This document shows, in pieces, positions 6,701 to 11,091 of a DNA stretch of 11,091 nt. The stretch is from positions 1 to 11,091 of the forward strand of contig DLZA01000307.1 in assembly GCA_003447515.1 (NCBI GenBank), read 5' to 3'. The notes beneath the pieces are model-generated. The model saw only the letters and a program-made list of their open reading frames with translations. It made no database searches and was not told the origin of the DNA. The stretch comes from Paracoccaceae bacterium (GTDB taxonomy: Bacteria > Pseudomonadota > Alphaproteobacteria > Rhodobacterales > Rhodobacteraceae). The stretch's first letter is position 1. Every line of letters starts with the position of its first letter. Made by a program: the position numbers and the translations under genes.

Positions 6701-7644
6701 GAGGTGTCACGAATGGCTCGCAACACGGCGACAATTTGTTCATCCCGTTTTGCAGCCATCTCTTCAAAATCACGCCCATCTGCAATTTCGTTGCAGCCAT
6801 CGACCATTCGATCACGCAGTTCTTTAGTGAGTTCAGGTGCTTCCAGTCGCGTCCACGGTAACTTCAACGCCGGCCCAAATTGATCCAGATTGGTTGCCAT
6901 GCCACCTGCCCCACAGGCTACGTGAAACGCCATACACTGACCCTGAATTGCCATGCGTGGAGCCGGCCCATTGATCAGCGCATTGTCGATGTCTTCTGGC
7001 GTGGCTTCCCCATTTGCAACCATATGCAATGCTTCGCGCCAAAGCGCCTCTTGAAGGCGCGTGGCAACAAAACCGGGGATTTCTTTTTTCATGATTAGCG
7101 GTGCTTTGCCCGCAATTTCATAGAACTCCCCAGCCCATTCAACTGCGGCAGGGGCAGTCGCTTTACCACCAACGATCTCCACCAGCGGCAACAGATAGGG
7201 CGGATTAAAGGGATGGCCAATCACACAACGTTCTGGCGTTGGGCAATCCTGTTGAATGTCCGTCATCATCAAACCTGATGTAGATGATCCAATCACTACG
7301 TCGGGCGGGACAATCTGACCTAACTGCGCATAAAGAGCCTGCTTCATTGGTAGGTTTTCTGGCGCACTTTCTTGAATGAAGTGAGTATCTTTAACAGCGT
7401 CAGAAATATCAGTTACCACAGTCAAGCGATCAAGAGACGCCCCTGGCGCCAAACCAAGTGCCATAAGGCTTTTCCATGCAGTGTCGATAATTGCGTCTAA
7501 TATTGGACGTTCTGCGGCGTCATGAATGTAGGCAGTTACATCATATCCCCGTGCCAAGAAATGGGCGGCCCAGCCACCTCCTATGGGCCCACCACCAATC
7601 GTAGTGACGCGTGTCACCCGTTTTGGATCAAAATACATGATCAT
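6697..7644 (-). CDS. lcdH: L-carnitine dehydrogenase (3-hydroxyacyl-CoA dehydrogenase fold)
   Basis: NAD-dependent oxidation of L-carnitine to 3-dehydrocarnitine (EC 1.1.1.108). The Rossmann motif GGGPIGGGW lies at residues 17-25, the FIQESAPE segment at 89-96, GSSTSGL at 119-125, and the catalytic His144 in the GHPFNP motif. The C-terminal domain carries KKEIPGFVATRLQEALWREA and QFGPALKLPW. These segments match, from memory, Pseudomonas carnitine dehydrogenase far better than fatty-acid 3-hydroxyacyl-CoA dehydrogenases. Length is 315 residues; no thioesterase domain is fused at the C-terminus, as occurs in some relatives. The ATG at 7644 overlaps the hydratase stop as ATGA. A second ATG at 7638 is better spaced from AAGGG and may be the true start. 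The 3' end shares TTAA with the convergent regulator gene. Confidence 0.92.
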   Translation of the reverse strand: MIMYFDPKRVTRVTTIGGGPIGGGWAAHFLARGYDVTAYIHDAAERPILDAIIDTAWKSLMALGLAPGASLDRLTVVTDISDAVKDTHFIQESAPENLPMKQALYAQLGQIVPPDVVIGSSTSGLMMTDIQQDCPTPERCVIGHPFNPPYLLPLVEIVGGKATAPAAVEWAGEFYEIAGKAPLIMKKEIPGFVATRLQEALWREALHMVANGEATPEDIDNALINGPAPRMAIQGQCMAFHVACGAGGMATNLDQFGPALKLPWTRLEAPELTKELRDRMVDGCNEIADGRDFEEMAAKRDEQIVAVLRAIRDTS

Positions 7645-8444
7645 TCGCCCTTAAAATTGGGTTCGCGTTTTTCCACAAATGCAGCAACACCTTCAGCTGC
7701 ATCACTGGATTTCAACATTTTGCGGTATGTCGGCATCGGATCTGTTCGCATTTTATGAAACGCTTGTTCTAAATCAACGCATTCAATCGAGCGCTGAACT
7801 TCTTTAACGCTTTGCATTGCAAGAGGCGCAGACCACGCGATTGATGCTGCCCATTCCCGTGCAGCGTCCATCAAGCTTTCTTTCGGAACAACTTTGTTAA
7901 CCAAACCATAATGTGCTGCTTCTTCTGCATTCATACGACGACCAAGTAAAAACATTTCCATGGCAATGTTATGCGGAATGCGCCGAGGCAAACGCTGCAA
8001 AGCACCTGCATCTGGAACAATACCTAGTGGCATTTCCGGGAGGCCAAATTCGACGTGATCTGCAGCAATCAAAAGATCACAGGCCATCGCCATTTCAAAA
8101 CCACCGCCAATAGCCAGACCGTTGATAGCACAGATTACTGGTTTGTTCAGGAACCAGTTTTCAGTGAGCCCTGTAAACCCACCCTCACCATAGTCGTCAG
8201 TTTCCCACCAATTATCAAGCTGCATTTCACCATCATTGAGCGCCTTCAAATCCCATCCAGCAGAGAAGATTTTATCCCCACCGCCCGTGAGGATTGCAAC
8301 CCGCAAATTAGAATCACTATGAAAATCGGTAAAGGCAGCCGCCAGGGCTTGAGATGTTGGAATATCGATTGCGTTAACCTTACCGCGACAAAGCGTTATT
8401 TCCATGACATGGCCGTCAATTTTTACATCTACTTCATTTGTCAT
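7641..8444 (-). CDS. caiD: Enoyl-CoA hydratase family, carnitinyl-CoA dehydratase (CaiD)-like
   Basis: Crotonase-fold enzyme of 267 residues, close in length to E. coli CaiD, which interconverts crotonobetainyl-CoA and L-carnitinyl-CoA (EC 4.2.1.149). Oxyanion-hole segments are FSAGWDLKAL (60-69) and NGLAIGGGFEMAMACD (108-123). The two glutamates expected for hydration, E117 and E137 in LPEMPLGIVPDAG, have the same 20-residue spacing as Glu111/Glu131 in CaiD. CaiD-like segments FSAGWDLKA, GGFTGLTE and GIVPD set it apart from generic hydratases; the match is from memory, not a search. The ATG at 8444 is 12 bases after the upstream stop, with TAAAGG covering that stop. The gene overlaps carnitine dehydrogenase by four bases. 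Its product would feed carnitine formation once CoA is removed by an enzyme not seen here. Confidence 0.87.
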   Translation of the reverse strand: MTNEVDVKIDGHVMEITLCRGKVNAIDIPTSQALAAAFTDFHSDSNLRVAILTGGGDKIFSAGWDLKALNDGEMQLDNWWETDDYGEGGFTGLTENWFLNKPVICAINGLAIGGGFEMAMACDLLIAADHVEFGLPEMPLGIVPDAGALQRLPRRIPHNIAMEMFLLGRRMNAEEAAHYGLVNKVVPKESLMDAAREWAASIAWSAPLAMQSVKEVQRSIECVDLEQAFHKMRTDPMPTYRKMLKSSDAAEGVAAFVEKREPNFKGE

Positions 8445-8456
8445 TTCTCGGAACCT

Positions 8457-9494
8457 TTATTGAAATACGGGAATTACTTCATCGCAGAAGAGTTTGAGAG
8501 AACGTTTCTGCGCCTCAGGACTTAGCCCCATGGAGGCATAGTAGATGTATTCATCTACACCGAGCCGCTCATACATTTTTACCTTTTCGATTACAGTCTC
8601 AGGGGAACCAAACATGAGGTTTTCTTCTAGCATTTCTGGCTTGTATTGCTCACGGCCTTCGAGCTCGCTAAGCGGGATTTCTTTTGGAAATCCGTTCACG
8701 ACGTCATCAAGGTTGCGATACAAGTTTTCAAATTGCCCCAAAACGCGAGTGATTGCAGCGATGGCTTCATCCCGACCAGCTCGGTTTTCATAAAGTGCCG
8801 TATGACGCATCAGTGCAAATATCGGGCTGGCTTTACTTCCGTGTCTTGCAATGGCTTCATCAAGCTGACGTTTGTACAACTCGGCCTCTGCATGAGGCCG
8901 AGTAAAGGGCCAGCACATGATGTTGGCATTGTTTTTTACAGCATAGTCATAGGTGATAGGAGACCTGGCTGCGACCCATACTCGGGGATGCGGCTGTTGC
9001 AGGGGTTTTGGAACTGAAGTTGATGTTGGGAACTGCCAATATTCGCCATCGTGAGCATAATCCCCTTCCCACAATTTTAAAACTGCTGGAAGCATTTCTT
9101 GCATGTATTTATAGCCATCTGTTTGCAAAAGGCCTGGTTTCATGCGATCAAACTCACGCTGATATGCGCCCGACCCGATACCAAACTCTAATCTCCCACC
9201 CGAAATCAGATCAAGAAATGCTGCCTCACCAGCCAATTTTATTGGATGCCAATAAGCAGCCGTTGCGACTGCTGTGCCAAGACGGATTCTACTAGTTTCC
9301 GCAGCCCACCAGGTTAAAATTTGAAACGGATTAGGGGCGATAGTCATTTCCAAGGCGTGGTGTTCTGCAGCCCAAACGATATTAAACCCTCCGTCCTCAG
9401 CCATTTGCACCATCTCAAGCGTGTGGCGCGCCACATCTTGCATATCAGCACTGTCGTCAAGACGTTCCAGATTAACCGCAAGTTGAAATTTCAT
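8457..9494 (-). CDS. LLM-class (luciferase-like) flavin-dependent oxidoreductase, substrate unknown
   Basis: Single-domain TIM-barrel flavoprotein of the bacterial luciferase-like family, 345 residues, full length. Family features include GFNIVWAAEHHALE (37-50), the strand and loop TSRIRLGTAVATAAYWHP (67-84), LISGGRLEFGIGSGAY (96-111), HPRVWVAARSP in the middle, and a C-terminal GSPETVIEKVKMYERLGVDE helix region. Such enzymes usually insert oxygen using reduced FMN from a separate reductase; none is visible in the window. The start ATG 9494-9492 has AAGGAGA (9502-9508) seven bases upstream. It is followed 12 bases later by the CaiD-like gene, so it is probably cotranscribed with it. The known carnitine route has no luciferase-like step, so the reaction is unknown. 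Oxidation of a related amine to an aldehyde for the neighbouring dehydrogenase is one guess. Confidence 0.9.
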   Translation of the reverse strand: MKFQLAVNLERLDDSADMQDVARHTLEMVQMAEDGGFNIVWAAEHHALEMTIAPNPFQILTWWAAETSRIRLGTAVATAAYWHPIKLAGEAAFLDLISGGRLEFGIGSGAYQREFDRMKPGLLQTDGYKYMQEMLPAVLKLWEGDYAHDGEYWQFPTSTSVPKPLQQPHPRVWVAARSPITYDYAVKNNANIMCWPFTRPHAEAELYKRQLDEAIARHGSKASPIFALMRHTALYENRAGRDEAIAAITRVLGQFENLYRNLDDVVNGFPKEIPLSELEGREQYKPEMLEENLMFGSPETVIEKVKMYERLGVDEYIYYASMGLSPEAQKRSLKLFCDEVIPVFQ

Positions 9495-9495
9495 A

Positions 9496-9505
9496 GAGAC
9501 GTCTC
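9496..9505. repeat. Perfect palindrome over the ribosome-binding site of the flavin oxidoreductase gene
   Basis: GAGACGTCTC is a perfect 10-bp palindrome overlapping the AAGGAGA ribosome-binding site and ending one base before the ATG at 9494. It may be chance, or a repressor half-site that would block initiation. It is too tight to form a stable mRNA hairpin. Confidence 0.3.
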
Positions 9506-9653
9506 CTTCACCGAGTTTCTGTGATTGTTATTTTTGCAGCATGTAAGTTGAAAAAACTAATAACATTAGATCTGGGTCTTTTTTGAAAACACCCTTTTTT
9601 TGCATTTGCATATTTAAATCCAACGTATTGGTTCGCATGTATTAAAAGATTTT

Positions 9654-9684
9654 GATCTATGACCACATCTAATTGGTCATGATC
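9654..9684. repeat. 11-bp interrupted inverted repeat after the aldehyde dehydrogenase gene
   Basis: gatc-t-atgacca (9654-9665) pairs with tggtcat-gatc (9674-9684): eleven base pairs with one bulged base around an 8-base loop. Read on the minus strand it lies about 85 bases after the aldehyde dehydrogenase stop and is followed by AAAATCTTTT, a poor T-tract. It could be a weak terminator for that gene or an operator for the operon starting downstream. Confidence 0.45.
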
Positions 9685-9768
9685 AGCCTTTAATTTTTCT
9701 GTCACGTTTGCATGCAGATGTCGTTTTGTGAGATTATTGCGCAGATCGGTATCAATCCCAGTCATGGC

Positions 9769-11091
9769 TCAACGCATCACAAAAGGGTTGGACATGGGTT
9801 CGGACGAAGTGTTGAGCCAAATGGTCTTCGGTCGAGTATAATCGTACATCGCCTGAAACCCACTCTCGCGCCCATAGCCCGATCCTTTATTACCACCAAA
9901 CTCAGCAATTGGGGACACAACACGGTAGGTGTTGACCCATACAATGCCTGCATCCATGGCACGGGCAACACGCATCGCACGTGCACTATTTTCACTAAAA
10001 ACTCCTGCGGCAAGTCCGTGAACGGTGTCATTTGCGGCTTCAATGACTTCTTCTTCGGTTCTGAAACGCAAAACACAAAGTACGGGGCCAAACATTTCTG
10101 AGTCGACAATATGCATTTCTTGACGCGGGCATTCGATGATCGTCGGTTCGTAGTAATTGCCACCTAGTCCAGCCGGGCGTTTGCCACCAAATAAGATCAA
10201 CCCACCTTCTTCTTGAGCACGTGCAACTTCACGTTCGACACATTCCATTTGGCCAAGAGTACACAATGGACCCATTTGGGTTTCTTCGGCAAGTGGGTCA
10301 CCGATACGAATATCTTTAACCAAAGCAATCATTTTTTCAAGGAACTCATCGGCAATATCTTCGTGCAAATAAAGACGTGATCCTGCGACACAAGATTGCC
10401 CCGTGGCTCCAAATATACCCGCAATCGATCCGTTTACAGCGCTTTCAATGTTTGCATCATCAAAAACAATAAAGGGTGATTTTCCACCCAGCTCTAATGA
10501 AACCTCTGCAAAGTTTTCAGCAGAATTGTACAAGACATGCTTGGCAGCGCCAGGACCACCCGTGAAGGAAATACGCGCAACCTTAGGATGGCTGGTCAAT
10601 GATTTGCCACAAGGATCACCGTGGCCTGTAACGATATTCACTACTCCAGCTGGGAACCCTGCCTCTTCGATCAATTCACCAAATTCCAACATGGCAGCAG
10701 AGGCATGTTCAGACGCTTTTAATACGACAGTGTTACCAGCCGCCAAGGCAGGCCCAATTTTGACAGCAACCAAAAATAACTGTGAATTCCAAGGGACGAC
10801 CGCGGCAACAACGCCCAACGGTTCGCGATTAGTAAAAACGAACATATCTGGCTTATCGATAGGAAGGACTTCCCCGCTGATTTTGTCTGCACAACCCGCA
10901 TAAAATTGAAAGAACTCAGCAATATATTTTGCCTGCCATTTGGTTTCTTTCAACATTTTACCAGTATCAATGCTTTCCGTACGGCCCAATTGTTCAGATT
11001 TTTTAGCCAGCAAATCGGCCAATTTGCGCAAATATTTTCCACGCTCGCTAGGCAACAGACTTGCCCAAGGCCCTTTCTTAAATGCCCTATG
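9769..11091 (-). CDS. NAD(P)-dependent aldehyde dehydrogenase, N-terminus beyond window end
   Basis: Aldehyde dehydrogenase superfamily enzyme oxidising an aldehyde to the acid. About 440 residues are visible; the first 40-60 lie past base 11091. The frame stays open to the edge (residues HRAFKKGPWASLL), so the in-frame TTG at 11055 is not the true start. Key residues, in visible numbering: VVPWN with Asn102, VLKASEH with Lys125, general base Glu200 in LELGGKSP, and catalytic Cys234 in GQSCVAGSR. The EMFGPVL motif and the C-terminal GFQAMYDYTRPKTIW are also typical. The betaine aldehyde/aminobutyraldehyde branch is plausible: a trimethylammonium aldehyde such as 4-trimethylaminobutyraldehyde or betaine aldehyde would fit the locus. 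The exact substrate is not readable. An AT-rich 274-base gap separates it from the flavin oxidoreductase gene, so cotranscription is uncertain. Confidence 0.92.
   Translation of the reverse strand, partial: HRAFKKGPWASLLPSERGKYLRKLADLLAKKSEQLGRTESIDTGKMLKETKWQAKYIAEFFQFYAGCADKISGEVLPIDKPDMFVFTNREPLGVVAAVVPWNSQLFLVAVKIGPALAAGNTVVLKASEHASAAMLEFGELIEEAGFPAGVVNIVTGHGDPCGKSLTSHPKVARISFTGGPGAAKHVLYNSAENFAEVSLELGGKSPFIVFDDANIESAVNGSIAGIFGATGQSCVAGSRLYLHEDIADEFLEKMIALVKDIRIGDPLAEETQMGPLCTLGQMECVEREVARAQEEGGLILFGGKRPAGLGGNYYEPTIIECPRQEMHIVDSEMFGPVLCVLRFRTEEEVIEAANDTVHGLAAGVFSENSARAMRVARAMDAGIVWVNTYRVVSPIAEFGGNKGSGYGRESGFQAMYDYTRPKTIWLNTSSEPMSNPFVMR

Larger units (their letters stand above)
9495..9768. 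other. AT-rich gap between aldehyde dehydrogenase and luciferase-like genes
   Basis: This 274-base gap is near 30% GC over 9541-9660, well below the coding regions beside it. It probably holds the promoter for the luciferase-like/CaiD/carnitine dehydrogenase operon and the end of the aldehyde dehydrogenase transcript. An 85-codon minus-strand frame (9508-9765) fills almost all of it, starting four bases after the aldehyde dehydrogenase stop. It has no ribosome-binding site, no recognisable domain and low GC, so I do not call it a gene. On the minus strand TTTTCA (9581-9586) with an AT-rich stretch about 17 bases on is a weak promoter possibility. Inverted repeats lie at 9654-9684 and 9557-9569. 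Confidence 0.55.

Noticed and set aside
8055..8525. 156-codon plus-strand frame
   Set aside because: It is antisense to the CaiD-like gene, with no domain and no ribosome-binding site; a shadow of a real gene.
9557..9569. ctaat-aac-attag inverted repeat
   Set aside because: Only five base pairs in AT-rich sequence, easily due to chance; not listed as a feature on its own.
9777..10163. 128-codon minus-strand frame inside the aldehyde dehydrogenase gene
   Set aside because: It lies in another frame of a clear enzyme gene and shows no domain of its own.
10403..10903. 166-codon plus-strand frame
   Set aside because: It is antisense to the conserved core of the aldehyde dehydrogenase, with low-complexity composition typical of a shadow frame.
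11053..11055. TTG as the aldehyde dehydrogenase start
   Set aside because: The frame remains open to the window edge and encodes the conserved family segment KKGPWASL, so the gene is truncated by the window.

Overview
The window is about 11.1 kb of compact bacterial DNA. Nine protein genes are well supported, and two of them run off the window edges. Moderate GC, a twin-arginine-type binding-protein leader, and the combination of an L-carnitine dehydrogenase, a DUF849/BKACE enzyme and a GlxA-type AraC regulator suggest a proteobacterium. A marine alphaproteobacterium of the Rhodobacterales/roseobacter kind is the best guess; this rests on gene content and style, not on a marker gene. No rRNA, tRNA, CRISPR array or insertion sequence was seen.

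Layout. Right block, minus strand: aldehyde dehydrogenase (9769-11091, N-terminus beyond the edge), a 274-bp AT-rich gap, luciferase-like flavin oxidoreductase (8457-9494), CaiD-like carnitinyl-CoA dehydratase (7641-8444) and L-carnitine dehydrogenase (6697-7644). Centre, plus strand: a GATase1-like/AraC regulator (5678-6700). It converges on the carnitine dehydrogenase gene, with the two stop codons sharing TTAA. Left block, minus strand, reading away from the regulator: BKACE/DUF849 enzyme (4650-5540), an ABC importer of the spermidine/putrescine type made of ATPase (3645-4649), binding protein (2464-3573) and two permeases (1546-2394, 749-1549), then the start of an acyl-CoA dehydrogenase (1-734). 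Genes within each block overlap by 4 bases, abut, or are separated by short gaps.

How the genes fit together (inference from families). The importer would bring in a quaternary ammonium compound such as carnitine, gamma-butyrobetaine or crotonobetaine. The acyl-CoA dehydrogenase and the CaiD-like hydratase would convert butyrobetainyl-CoA through crotonobetainyl-CoA to carnitinyl-CoA. L-carnitine dehydrogenase would oxidise carnitine to 3-dehydrocarnitine, and the BKACE would cleave that with acetyl-CoA to acetoacetate and betainyl-CoA. The regulator resembles CdhR-type carnitine activators, and its 137-bp divergent promoter region carries a perfect 9-bp inverted repeat. The CoA transferase or ligase and the betainyl-CoA thioesterase needed to complete this scheme are not in the window.

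The least explained part is the luciferase-like flavin oxidoreductase plus aldehyde dehydrogenase. They sit with the carnitine genes but have no assigned step in the known route, and they are the best candidates for something undescribed.
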